64,000 nt of DNA. Origin: Chloroflexota bacterium. Its GTDB lineage: Bacteria > Chloroflexota > Anaerolineae > Anaerolineales > Villigracilaceae. Below, piece by piece: positions 53,532-61,638 of the stretch; within the stretch, counting starts at the first letter, position 1; each line of letters opens with the position of its first letter. The position numbers were made by a program, and so were the translations under genes. Under the pieces are notes generated by a model. It was given only the letters and a program-made list of their open reading frames with translations, did not search any database and was not told where the DNA came from. The stretch lies in assembly GCA_029782225.1 (NCBI GenBank), contig JAKOVF010000206.1:1-64000 (forward strand), given 5' to 3'.

Positions 53532-53590
53532 AGTTGAAGGCTGCAAGTTGAAACCTTCCAACTTCAACCTGAACCTTGCAAACTGCAACC
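53529..53590. repeat. Heptamer array after the CapD-type gene
   Basis: GAAGTTG, AAGGCTG and CAAGTTG (53530-53550) are followed by complementary-looking CCAACTT, CAACCTG, AACCTTG and CAAACTG (53558-53585) in 7-bp steps. The array starts in the stop codon of the upstream gene and ends three bases before the next ATG. Confidence 0.8.
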
Positions 53591-53593
53591 AAC

Positions 53594-54592
53594 ATGCCCA
53601 TTGTTTCCCTTGCCAAGTGGAATCAATTCATCCAGAATCATCCCAACGTCCATCTTTTGCAAACTGGCGAGTGGGGCGAATTAAAGTCTGCGTTTGGCTG
53701 GGATGCGGTGCGTATCACCAACGGCGAAGTAGGCGCGCAGATCCTGTTTCGCAGACTGCCACTGGGATTTACGATTGCCTATATCCCCAAAGGTCCCGTA
53801 TGCAGTGGTCTATCGTCAGTGGTCAGTGAACCGTTTTGGAATGAAATAGATTCCATTTGCAAGCAGTATCATGCCGTCTTTTTGAAGGTTGAGCCTGATA
53901 TGTGGGGAGACGCGCCACTCACTACTCGTCGCCCGTCACTCATCACTTCAAAACATAACATCCAACCTCCTCGCACGGTTATTATTAATATACAGGATAG
54001 CGAGGAACAAATCCTGGCGCACATGAAACAGAAGACGCGCTACAACATCCGCCTGGCTGAGAAAAAAGGTGTGACCGTGCGCGCCTGGGATGATGTTGCC
54101 GCCTTCCATAAAATGATGCGGATCACAGGCGAACGTGATCGGTTTGGCGTCCATTCTTTAGAGTATTACCAACGGGCATATAATCTGCTCCATCCAAAAG
54201 ATATGTGTGAAATTTTGCTGGCTGAATACGAAGGGAAACCTCTGGCCGCTTTGTTCGTCGCTCGAAGTGGAGACCAGGCTTATTATCTCTACGGGGCGTC
54301 AACAGATGAAGAGCGCAACCGAATGCCAACCTACCTTCTTCAATGGGAAGCCATGAAATGGGCCAGGGCGCGCGGTTGCGGGGCATATGATCTCTGGGGC
54401 GTTCCAGATGAAGACGAAGCAACTCTGGAAGCTAACTTTGACAAGCGACAGGATGGCTTATGGGGTGTTTATCGTTTTAAGCGCGGTTTCGGCGGTGAAT
54501 TGAAGCGGGCTGCGCAGGCACTCGACAGAGTCTATAATCCTTTGTTATACAAACTTTATCTTTGGCGCATGGCAGGACGGGAGACTCCGTAA
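53594..54592 (+). CDS. FemABX-type aminoacyltransferase (copy 1)
   Basis: The 332 residues have the double-GNAT FemX layout: HLLQTGEWGELKSAFGW, IAYIPKGPV, MKQKTRYNIRLAEKKGVTV (the conserved lipid II-binding region), PTYLLQWEAMKWARARGC and YDLWGVPDEDE. Such enzymes add amino acids to peptidoglycan stems or N-acylate sugars. ATG 53594 has no Shine-Dalgarno because repeat DNA abuts it. Two heptamer arrays lie in frame at 53804-53828 and 53917-53948. The stop overlaps the next start. Confidence 0.88.
   Translation: MPIVSLAKWNQFIQNHPNVHLLQTGEWGELKSAFGWDAVRITNGEVGAQILFRRLPLGFTIAYIPKGPVCSGLSSVVSEPFWNEIDSICKQYHAVFLKVEPDMWGDAPLTTRRPSLITSKHNIQPPRTVIINIQDSEEQILAHMKQKTRYNIRLAEKKGVTVRAWDDVAAFHKMMRITGERDRFGVHSLEYYQRAYNLLHPKDMCEILLAEYEGKPLAALFVARSGDQAYYLYGASTDEERNRMPTYLLQWEAMKWARARGCGAYDLWGVPDEDEATLEANFDKRQDGLWGVYRFKRGFGGELKRAAQALDRVYNPLLYKLYLWRMAGRETP
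53804..53828 (+). repeat. Heptamer array inside femX copy 1 (first)
   Basis: AGTGGTC, TATCGTC, AGTGGTC and AGTG follow in 7-bp steps and translate as SGLSSVVSE, just after the conserved PKGPV. The paralogue downstream lacks this sequence. Confidence 0.75.
53917..53948 (+). repeat. Heptamer array inside femX copy 1 (second)
   Basis: ACTCACT, ACTCGTC, GCCCGTC, ACTCATC and ACTT follow in 7-bp steps and translate as LTTRRPSLITS. This lies in the loop before the IQPPRTVIINI strand, where the paralogue has unrelated sequence. Confidence 0.75.
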
Positions 54593-55731
54593 TGAAGGAA
54601 TTTACCGGCACCGGCTCAGAGTGGAATGAAATTATTTCGCAGCTGCCGAACCCGCATTTGCTTCAGACGTGGGAATGGTCCCAGGTCAAGGCGAAGTATG
54701 GGTGGGAGCCACTGGCTTTCGTATGGGAGTCTGAATACGCCGGGCACGAACCGGTCGCGGCCGCAATGATCTTGAAGAAGAAGGTGCTCAACAGCGGGTT
54801 TGCTGCTCGCTTGAGCATTCTCTACAGTCCTAAAGGTCCGCTTATAGATTGGAACGACGAGCCCCTCAGAAAGCGCGTGCTGGATGATCTGCAATCCTTT
54901 GCCAAGAAACAGGGAGCGATCTTCCTGAAACTTGACCCGGATGCTCTCCTTGGTACAGGAATTCCTAATAGTGAGAATGATGTACTAGATAACAATGGGA
55001 CGACCATTACGTCAGATCTGACGGCTCGAGGCTGGCTCTGCTCGTCCGATCAGATCCAGTTCAAAAACACAGTTGAGATTGACTTGAAACCGCCTCTGAA
55101 TGATCTTCTGGGACGTATGAAGCAGAAAACGCGCTACAACATTCGTCTGGCTGAGAAAAAAGGCGTGACCGTCCGCACCGGGGCTTTGGATGATCTGCCT
55201 ATGCTTTACAAGATGTATGCCGAGACAGCTGTCCGTGATGGGTTTGTGGTCCGCGATGAAGCGTATTACAGGACCGTCTGGGAAACTTTCATGTCACAGA
55301 ATGGACGCAGGCCTTTCACTCCATTCGCTGAACCGATCATCGCTGAAGTAAATGGCGAAGCAGTCGCGGCGGTCTTTGTATTCTATTTTGGGAAGCGCGC
55401 CTACTACATTTATGGCATGTCGCGCGATGCGCACCGTGAGAAGATGCCCACGTATCTGTTACAGTGGGAGGCGATGAAGCGCGCCAAACAGTACGGCCGA
55501 AAGGTCTATGACCTGTGGGGCGCCCCGGATGAATTCGTTGAAAGCGACAGCATGTGGGGGGTGTATCGCTTCAAGGAAGGCCTGGGCGGACAGGTTGTCC
55601 GCACGCTTGGCGCATGGGATTACGCGCCGAATTCCCTCTGGTACCGGATGTACTCTGAAATTATTCCGCGCGTTCTGGATATTATGCGCTGGCGCCGCAA
55701 AGAAAAGACAAAGCAACAAGTAGGAGCATAG
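54592..55731 (+). CDS. FemABX-type aminoacyltransferase (copy 2)
   Basis: The 379 residues are a paralogue of the preceding gene with the same MKQKTRYNIRLAEKKGVTVR block, HLLQTWEWSQVKAKYGWE, ILYSPKGPLIDW, PTYLLQWEAMKRAKQYGRKVYDLWGAPDE and a basic C-terminus. It has an extra loop near residues 120-145. The start shares one base with the copy 1 stop (TAATG). Both may act on peptidoglycan or on a surface glycan. The desulfhydrase gene follows after 2 bp. Confidence 0.88.
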   Translation: MKEFTGTGSEWNEIISQLPNPHLLQTWEWSQVKAKYGWEPLAFVWESEYAGHEPVAAAMILKKKVLNSGFAARLSILYSPKGPLIDWNDEPLRKRVLDDLQSFAKKQGAIFLKLDPDALLGTGIPNSENDVLDNNGTTITSDLTARGWLCSSDQIQFKNTVEIDLKPPLNDLLGRMKQKTRYNIRLAEKKGVTVRTGALDDLPMLYKMYAETAVRDGFVVRDEAYYRTVWETFMSQNGRRPFTPFAEPIIAEVNGEAVAAVFVFYFGKRAYYIYGMSRDAHREKMPTYLLQWEAMKRAKQYGRKVYDLWGAPDEFVESDSMWGVYRFKEGLGGQVVRTLGAWDYAPNSLWYRMYSEIIPRVLDIMRWRRKEKTKQQVGA

Positions 55732-55733
55732 AC

Positions 55734-56735
55734 ATGAATCAAACCCCTCGTCTTCATTTTGCTCATCTTCCAACGCCTGTTGAGGAGCTTCCGAACCTGA
55801 GCAGGGAACTTGGCGGGCCGCGCATCCTTGTCAAGCGCGACGACCAGACCGGGCTGGCTTTCGGCGGCAACAAAACCCGTAAACTGGAATTCCTTGTTGC
55901 GGAGGCACAGGAGCAGGGCGCACGGATGTTGATCTCAGCAGGTGCAGTCCAGTCAAATCACTGCCGTCAGACTGCAGCCGCGGCAGCGCGCTATGGACTC
56001 GAGTGCACTCTCGTGCTGACCGGTGAGATGCCCGGCCAGCCTTCTGCAAATATTCTGCTCGACCAGCTCTTCGGTGCGAAGATTGTCCATGTGGCAGACC
56101 GCAAGGACCGCGACTGGATTTTACAGAAGACGTTTGATGAGGCAACTGAAATAGGGAAGAAACCGTATCTTGTGCCCTACGGCGGCTCAAGTCCCACTGG
56201 CGCTTTAGGCTACGCCTTTGCCATGGAAGAATTCCTCAACCAGGGTATTCACGCGGACTGGATGGTGTTCGGCACATCCTCCGGTGGAACGCACGCAGGA
56301 CTTGTGTTAGGTCAACGGGTATTTGGGTACAAGGGAAAGGTGCTTGGCATCAGCATTGACGAGTCCGTGGAGTGGCTGCAGGAGCATGTGTCCGCGCTGG
56401 CTTCGTCGGCGAGCGAAAAGCTGGGGGAGCGGATTGAGGTCGCTCCTGCTGAGGTGTTGGCAAATGCCGATTATTGCCGCGCAGGCTACGGCGTCCTGAC
56501 CAATGCGGAATGCGAAGCAGTCAATTTGTTCGCAAGGAGGGAGGGCCTGCTGCTCGATCCGGTCTACACGGGACGCGCCGCGGCTGGCATGATCGATTTG
56601 ATCCGCAAGGGGTTTTTCAAGAAGGGTGAAACGGTGCTGTTCTGGCACACGGGCGGACAGCCTGCGCTGTTTGCAGAAAAATACGCCTCTGTCATTGCGC
56701 CGCCAGCTTTCGGCGGGGTTGCGACGAAGCAATGA
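55734..56735 (+). CDS. D-cysteine desulfhydrase / ACC deaminase family PLP enzyme
   Basis: The 333 residues show a fold-type II PLP enzyme: VKRDDQTGLAFGGNKTRKLEFL with the Schiff-base Lys, the SAGAVQSNHCRQTAAAAA loop, YGGSSPTGALGY and VFGTSSGGTHAGL, and FWHTGGQPALF near the end. D-cysteine desulfhydrase cleaves D-Cys to pyruvate, sulfide and ammonia; ACC deaminase is the alternative. It is 2 bp after the FemX pair, so a link to cell-wall D-amino acids is possible but unproved. Confidence 0.88.
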   Translation: MNQTPRLHFAHLPTPVEELPNLSRELGGPRILVKRDDQTGLAFGGNKTRKLEFLVAEAQEQGARMLISAGAVQSNHCRQTAAAAARYGLECTLVLTGEMPGQPSANILLDQLFGAKIVHVADRKDRDWILQKTFDEATEIGKKPYLVPYGGSSPTGALGYAFAMEEFLNQGIHADWMVFGTSSGGTHAGLVLGQRVFGYKGKVLGISIDESVEWLQEHVSALASSASEKLGERIEVAPAEVLANADYCRAGYGVLTNAECEAVNLFARREGLLLDPVYTGRAAAGMIDLIRKGFFKKGETVLFWHTGGQPALFAEKYASVIAPPAFGGVATKQ

Positions 56736-56742
56736 CAGAAGG

Positions 56743-57519
56743 TTATTCCATGCAAGTGCGTGTGAGGGAAGTTCCAAGGTCACCTTCACAATCATTCAGG
56801 TGATGCTCGTCGATCAAAAGGTCATCGTAAAGCTTAGACAGCGTCACTGCACCCCAGCCATTCTCGCGCATCCATGGATAGGCCTCACGGCTGGTTTCAT
56901 AATCCTCGGTGCGAATGTGCATCAGGACAATATCTCCGTTCTTAGAGCGCTGTGCGGCGCGCAGTCCGTCAGCGAGCGCGCCGCCCCAGCCTGTGGACCA
57001 CATTGTGCTGACCAGGCCCTCGGCGCGGCACAGGGCATCGAAGCCGGGGGATAACGAACCAAACGTTGGCCGCGCAAAGCGCACCAGCGGTTGAAACCCA
57101 AGGGCATTTGACAGAGCATCCAGCCAGCGTGCGTAATCGTCCATGACAAACTGCGTGGACAGGCCGCCAAAATTCTTGTGATCCCACGAGTGATAGCCGA
57201 TCTCGTGCCCCTTGTCGTGGAAGCGATTCCAGATGCCGCGATCCTGACGGTTGAGATTCTCAATTGCCACCCCAACAGGGAACAGCGTGATCTTGAATTC
57301 GGGGAATGCATCAAGCAGAATTTCCAGGTCCTGCAGACGTTTGAGTAGATAACAGTCGTCGTACGTGAGCGCCACGTATCGCTGACGTGTGCTTCCATGA
57401 TAGATCAACGGCGCAGGCTTGGGCGTGGATGCCTGTGCAAATTCTAGCCGTGGCAACGACGCGGCCAGCAGGGCGGCGCTGCCCAGTTTTAGAAAATCAC
57501 GGCGGGACAGGTTCTTCAT
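56743..57519 (-). CDS. Tat-exported polysaccharide deacetylase
   Basis: The 258 residues begin with a twin-arginine signal, SRRDFLKLGSAALLAASLP. The NodB-type fold follows: VALTYDDCYLLKRLQ with the catalytic Asp pair, FPVGVAIENL and the metal His pair in GYHSWDHKNFG. DIVLMHIRTEDY near the end supplies another His. It should act outside the membrane on N-acetylated or O-acetylated glycans. Its end is convergent with the desulfhydrase gene, 8 bp apart, and the MOSC gene lies 3 bp upstream on the same strand. Confidence 0.9.
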   Translation of the reverse strand: MKNLSRRDFLKLGSAALLAASLPRLEFAQASTPKPAPLIYHGSTRQRYVALTYDDCYLLKRLQDLEILLDAFPEFKITLFPVGVAIENLNRQDRGIWNRFHDKGHEIGYHSWDHKNFGGLSTQFVMDDYARWLDALSNALGFQPLVRFARPTFGSLSPGFDALCRAEGLVSTMWSTGWGGALADGLRAAQRSKNGDIVLMHIRTEDYETSREAYPWMRENGWGAVTLSKLYDDLLIDEHHLNDCEGDLGTSLTRTCME

Positions 57520-57522
57520 TGC

Positions 57523-58320
57523 TTATTTGATGATTTCCACGCTCGTGCCGACCTCGAGCCTGCCAGCGTTTAGCGGGATGACATTCTGCCCAAACATGGC
57601 TCCGCCAACCCGCTTGCGGAACGTGTTGAGGGTTTTCAGCGGTTCCTTGCTCTGCTCAAGGGTTTCCTTGTCGATCGTTGTGACCACGCAGCGCGCACAC
57701 GGCTTGACAATGGCCATCTCGATGCCGCCGATCCGAATTCGCTTCCACTTATCCTCGGCGAACGGCTCACAGCCTTTGACCACGATATTCGGGCGGAAGC
57801 GATTCATCGGAACGGGCGACTCCAGCCGCGAGTTCAAGTCCTGGAGCGATTCTTCTGAGATGAGCAAAATGGGATAACCATCCGCAAACCCTGTGTGATC
57901 ATCCTCCCTGATGCGGTAGTCGGCGTTAAGCCTTCGCTTGAACCCATCGGCAAAATGGACCAGCCGTACGGCCGTGCCCAGCCAATCCGACAGCCAACTG
58001 GCCGCTTCGTCACCCTGGTCGATGGCCTGGACGCCTTTGCTCTTCCAAATGTGCACCTGCCAGGGTATGCCAGTTGTCTGAATTGAAACGATGATGGAAT
58101 CACAGTCCGGCGCGGAAAGTTCAACCGTGCCATCCCGCAGAGTTGGCGCGATCAACGCCAGCCGTGGATATTCGCGTTGTGTGAGGAACTCCCCCTCAGG
58201 CGTCACCACCATCATGCGGCGGTCATTGGCGAGTCCCATCCGCTCGACGTGAGACTCCTTCACATCAAACCCGCGGCAGGCCTTGATCGGATAATAGGTG
58301 AGATTGGAAAGACTGATCAT
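57523..58320 (-). CDS. MOSC-domain protein
   Basis: The 265 residues have an N-terminal MOSC beta-barrel (NLTYYPIKACRGFDVKESHVERMGLANDRRMMVV in parts) and a C-terminal MOSC domain with NRFRPNIVV, the Cys motif KPCARCVVTTID and GQNVIPLNAG. Its marks are those of mARC/YcbX-like molybdenum proteins, where one Cys would bind the cofactor. It reduces N-hydroxylated compounds in known members. The start overlaps the hydrolase stop by 4 bp. Confidence 0.9.
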   Translation of the reverse strand: MISLSNLTYYPIKACRGFDVKESHVERMGLANDRRMMVVTPEGEFLTQREYPRLALIAPTLRDGTVELSAPDCDSIIVSIQTTGIPWQVHIWKSKGVQAIDQGDEAASWLSDWLGTAVRLVHFADGFKRRLNADYRIREDDHTGFADGYPILLISEESLQDLNSRLESPVPMNRFRPNIVVKGCEPFAEDKWKRIRIGGIEMAIVKPCARCVVTTIDKETLEQSKEPLKTLNTFRKRVGGAMFGQNVIPLNAGRLEVGTSVEIIK

Positions 58321-59120
58321 AAATTCCTGTAGATCATACTTGAGATGGATTTCATCGCTTCTCTTGCGCCGGGCTCATCGGGATAGCCCTGGGTCATGAT
58401 CGCCAGCACGTAAGGCTTTCGGTTTGGGGGAAAAACGATTCCCGCGTCGTGGAACAGATCGTCGTTCCAGCCGCTTTTGCTAGCGACCGGCACATTTCCC
58501 GGCACGCCGGGGCCAACACCATCCTTGAATTCCTGTGCGAGCATGATCCGGATCATTTCCTCCGAGGCCTGCTTCGATACAACTCGTCCCTGTGCGATGG
58601 CAAGATGCAGTTGCATGAGTCCACGCGCCGTCGCGGTATTGTTCAACCCCTGGCGAAACGCAGCATTATTTTCGGGTCCGCGCAGGACAAGCAGGCCTTC
58701 TACCCCCAGTTCATCGAGAAAGGCGCGCACGTTGGCCGCACGTACAAGCTGGATCAAAATATTCGTGGCAAGGTTGCTGCTCCGCACGATCATCAGGCGG
58801 GTCAATTCTCGCAGGCTCTCCGTCTTCCAAACTCTTTCATACAAAGTCTGTTCGGAATCATCTTTCGCAAAGGTCGAGAATGCGCTTTCATCAGCGATGC
58901 TGGAGAATGAATTGACGACCGGGATTTGTTCGTCGAGCGAAAACTTTCCCTGTGCTGCCTGCCGAAACACCTCTGCCATCACCGCCACTTTCATGGTGCT
59001 GGCGGCATGGAAAGCCTGATCCGCTTGAAAAAAGTACTCTGCACCAGATTCCAGGTCATGGAACGCAACGGCGATGGTCTTCCCATTCTGGGCCGCAATG
59101 AAATCTTCGAGTTCGCGCAT
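58317..59120 (-). CDS. Class A beta-lactamase-like serine hydrolase without signal peptide
   Basis: The 267 residues carry STMK (Ser41, Lys44), SSN in the SDN position, and KSG in place of KTG, so the fold is that of class A beta-lactamases. The Glu of the omega loop may be ENNAAF. No signal peptide is present, which is unusual for a beta-lactamase. It could be a cytosolic esterase or peptidase. The stop is coupled to the MOSC gene. Confidence 0.82.
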   Translation of the reverse strand: MRELEDFIAAQNGKTIAVAFHDLESGAEYFFQADQAFHAASTMKVAVMAEVFRQAAQGKFSLDEQIPVVNSFSSIADESAFSTFAKDDSEQTLYERVWKTESLRELTRLMIVRSSNLATNILIQLVRAANVRAFLDELGVEGLLVLRGPENNAAFRQGLNNTATARGLMQLHLAIAQGRVVSKQASEEMIRIMLAQEFKDGVGPGVPGNVPVASKSGWNDDLFHDAGIVFPPNRKPYVLAIMTQGYPDEPGAREAMKSISSMIYRNL

Positions 59121-59232
59121 GGGCGCTATTTTAACGCGTTAAACGATTATCCGCGCCAAACTGCGGCTTTCCTGTAATTCCAAGCCCCTTCCCCGAAAAT
59201 GCTTGTTTGTGCCTTTTCCCCCTCAGCTCGCT

Positions 59233-59442
59233 CTAATCCTCATACTTGAATGAAAGCTTGACCTTGGTGCGGAACAACGCCACTTTGCCCTCCTCAACGG
59301 TCATATCCATTTGGATGATCTCAGCCACGCGCAAATCACGCAGCGTTTTGGATGCCAGCTCCACTGCCGCAATTGCGGCCTTTTCCCATGATTCCGTGCT
59401 TGTGCCAACCAGCTCGATTACCTTATAAACACTCTCAGCCAT
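59233..59442 (-). CDS. Dodecin
   Basis: The 69 residues match dodecin, the dodecameric flavin-storage protein: VYKVIELVGTSTESWEKAAIAAVELASKTLRDLRVAEI and the ending YRTKVKLSFKYE-like (here FRTKVKLSFKYED), read in parts. It has its own promoter (59475-59503) and AAAGGAG ribosome site. Neighbours give no functional link. Confidence 0.94.
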   Translation of the reverse strand: MAESVYKVIELVGTSTESWEKAAIAAVELASKTLRDLRVAEIIQMDMTVEEGKVALFRTKVKLSFKYED

Positions 59443-59474
59443 GGCTCTCTCCTTTCTGTGTTGACCGATAAACC

Positions 59475-59503
59475 ACTATACAATATTTCGAGTTATAAAA
59501 CAA
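59475..59503 (-). promoter_or_regulatory. Sigma-70-type promoter of the dodecin gene
   Basis: On the - strand TTGTTT (59503-59498), a 17-bp spacer and TATAGT (59480-59475) stand 33 bp before the dodecin ATG. Confidence 0.7.
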
Positions 59504-59507
59504 CGGG

Positions 59508-61556
59508 TCAGCGTTTGAGGCGCACATCCACAGCCACCGCGCCTTTTGCGAGCACACTCAGCGGGTTGATCTCAATCTCTTCGATCTCGGGATGATCGTT
59601 CACCAGTTGCGATAGTTGGATGAGCACATCGATGACCGACTCCTCGTCCACAGCGGGGAGGCTGCGAAAGCCTCTCAGCTTTCTGCCGGCCCAGGTCTTT
59701 CGCATCATTTCTTGGGCCTCGAGCCTGCTCAGTGGTGCCAGAGCAAATGCGACATCTTTGAGGCCTTCGACTTCTACGCCGCCTGAGCCAAACATTATCA
59801 AGTGTCCGAACTGCGGATCGCGGACAGCGCCGACGATCACTTCCTGTCCCTGGGGAATCTGCCGCTGAATATGTACTCCCTCAATCTGTGCGGATGGCAC
59901 AGCCTCACAAACCCGTTTCAACATTTGCGCATAGGCACTACGAGCGGCGTCTTCATCTAAAAGATTCAACGCTACGCCGCCTACATCGCTCTTGTGGGAA
60001 ATATCGGGCGAAGCAATCTTCATCACGACCGGGAAACCAAGTTCATGTGCAATTGCTACAGCTTCGTTTTCGTCGCGGGCCAGTTTGATCGGTGCCGTTG
60101 GGATGCCGTAGGTTGCGAGGAGTTCCTCTCGAGAAAGATCGACTGCAGAGAGCCGGCCACTTACCACGTTGTCTGTCGTCTGTCGTCCGTGGTCCAGAAA
60201 TTCCGCGCGTTTTGCTAAAGCAGATAATGCTGATGCCGCACGCTCTGGAAACGGATAGGCCGGGACCTTTGCAGCACGGAACTCTTTGCTCGCATTCTCC
60301 ACCAATACCGAACCCAGCAAGGCAATTACAACTGGTTTATCGGAATTGCTAATTACTTCAATTACCTTCTCTGCCACTTCCTCTGCTTTGAACATCGGCG
60401 GCGGAGGCAGGATGACCATGACGCCGTCTACGTTTTCGTCTTCAAGCAATAACTTCAAACATACCGCGTACTGATGTGGCGATGCAGAGGCGAGCATATC
60501 CACCGGGTTTTGCACGGACGCAGCAGGGGGCAGGTCTGCGGCCAATGTTTGCAGCGTGGAGTCTGCTAATTTTGCGAGTGCCAGGCCATTCGTCTCGAGC
60601 GAATCGGCGGCGATGACTCCCGGACCACCAGCGTTGGTCAGGATCGCGATCCGCTTGCCGCGCGGCAAGAGACAATTCTCCAGCGCCCGCACCCAGTCAA
60701 ACATCTGCTCGGCAGAGTCTGCGCGGAGGATGCCGGATTTCTCGAAGGCTGCGGCGAACGCTATGTCAGATGCGGCCAATGCCCCCGTATGAGACGCGGC
60801 CGCTTTTTGCCCGGATTCGAAGCGACCCACTTTGAGCGCAATCACCGGCTTCTGCCGCGTTACCTCACTTGCCACCTGCACAAAGCGCCGGCCGTCCGAA
60901 ACGCCTTCCATATACAGCACAATGACATGGGTATGCTCATCCGCCGCGAGCATGGGAAGCATGTCCGTCTCGTTCACATCGGCCTGGTTCCCGAGGCTGA
61001 CAAGCTGCGAAAATCCGAAACCCTGGCCGCGCGCCCAGTCAATGATGGCCGCACAGAACGCGCCCGAATGAGAAATGAAGCCAATCCCGCCCTGCGCCGG
61101 CATGGGTGGTTGTAGGAAGGTTGTGTCGAGAGGGAGGTGAGTATCGAGCGTGCCGATGCAGTTCGGCCCCAGCAGCCGCAGGCCCTGCGCCTGCGCTATC
61201 CGGACGCATTCTTTTTCCAGCGCCGCGCCCTGTGGACCTGCCTCACGAAACCCCGATGAAACAATGATCGCCGCGCGGATGCCGCGTTCGCCACAGGCTT
61301 TGATGTTTTCCGGCGTTGCTTGCGGCGGGACGATAAGAATCGCAAGGTCAACCGGATCGGGAACATCCGCCAGATTCGTGTACAGCGGACGCTCAAAGAG
61401 TTGTCCCTGCTTCTGGCTGACGAAATGGATCGCGCCTGTATAGCCGCTCTGAACGAGATTGCGGGCCACGCCATAGCCCAGTTTTTCAGGCGATGTAGAT
61501 GCGCCGATGACGACCACGCCGCGCGGTTTGAAAAATGGGATGAGGGAGGAGTCCAT
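59508..61556 (-). CDS. ADP-forming acyl-CoA (acetyl-CoA) synthetase, fused alpha and beta
   Basis: The enzyme makes ATP from acyl-CoA, ADP and phosphate. With ATG 61556 it has 682 residues: a CoA-binding domain (FFKPRGVVVIGAS), two succinyl-CoA-synthetase-like domains with GPNCIGTLDT, FISHSGAF and the phospho-His motif AASHTGALA, then an ATP-grasp domain from about residue 455 (ELLATYGIPTAPIKLARDENEAVAIAHELGFPVVMKI in parts). At about residues 452-462 the sequence DHGRQTTDNVV is encoded by a heptamer array (60171-60194), at the junction of the alpha and beta halves. Confidence 0.9.
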   Translation of the reverse strand: MDSSLIPFFKPRGVVVIGASTSPEKLGYGVARNLVQSGYTGAIHFVSQKQGQLFERPLYTNLADVPDPVDLAILIVPPQATPENIKACGERGIRAAIIVSSGFREAGPQGAALEKECVRIAQAQGLRLLGPNCIGTLDTHLPLDTTFLQPPMPAQGGIGFISHSGAFCAAIIDWARGQGFGFSQLVSLGNQADVNETDMLPMLAADEHTHVIVLYMEGVSDGRRFVQVASEVTRQKPVIALKVGRFESGQKAAASHTGALAASDIAFAAAFEKSGILRADSAEQMFDWVRALENCLLPRGKRIAILTNAGGPGVIAADSLETNGLALAKLADSTLQTLAADLPPAASVQNPVDMLASASPHQYAVCLKLLLEDENVDGVMVILPPPPMFKAEEVAEKVIEVISNSDKPVVIALLGSVLVENASKEFRAAKVPAYPFPERAASALSALAKRAEFLDHGRQTTDNVVSGRLSAVDLSREELLATYGIPTAPIKLARDENEAVAIAHELGFPVVMKIASPDISHKSDVGGVALNLLDEDAARSAYAQMLKRVCEAVPSAQIEGVHIQRQIPQGQEVIVGAVRDPQFGHLIMFGSGGVEVEGLKDVAFALAPLSRLEAQEMMRKTWAGRKLRGFRSLPAVDEESVIDVLIQLSQLVNDHPEIEEIEINPLSVLAKGAVAVDVRLKR
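60171..60194 (-). repeat. Heptamer array inside the acyl-CoA synthetase gene
   Basis: On the + strand GTCTGTC, GTCTGTC, GTCCGTG and GTC run head to tail; on the coding strand they encode DHGRQTTD at the linker between the alpha-like and ATP-grasp parts. The 24-nt length is a multiple of three. The sequence matches the ends of the array at 31749-31803. Confidence 0.75.
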
Positions 61557-61582
61557 GCCGCGATTAAACCACAAATAAATAA

Positions 61583-61611
61583 TGTAGGGGCGACATGGCG
61601 ACGCCCCTACA
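61583..61611. repeat. Palindrome between the acyl-CoA synthetase and the coiled-coil gene
   Basis: GTAGGGGCG (61584-61592) and CGCCCCTAC (61602-61610) are exact complements around a 9-nt spacer, extended by one T-A pair. On the - strand ATTATTTATTTG follows, so it may also terminate the small gene upstream. Confidence 0.7.
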
Positions 61612-61638
61612 CTGTTCTTCACTGTTTGGCCACTGCAA

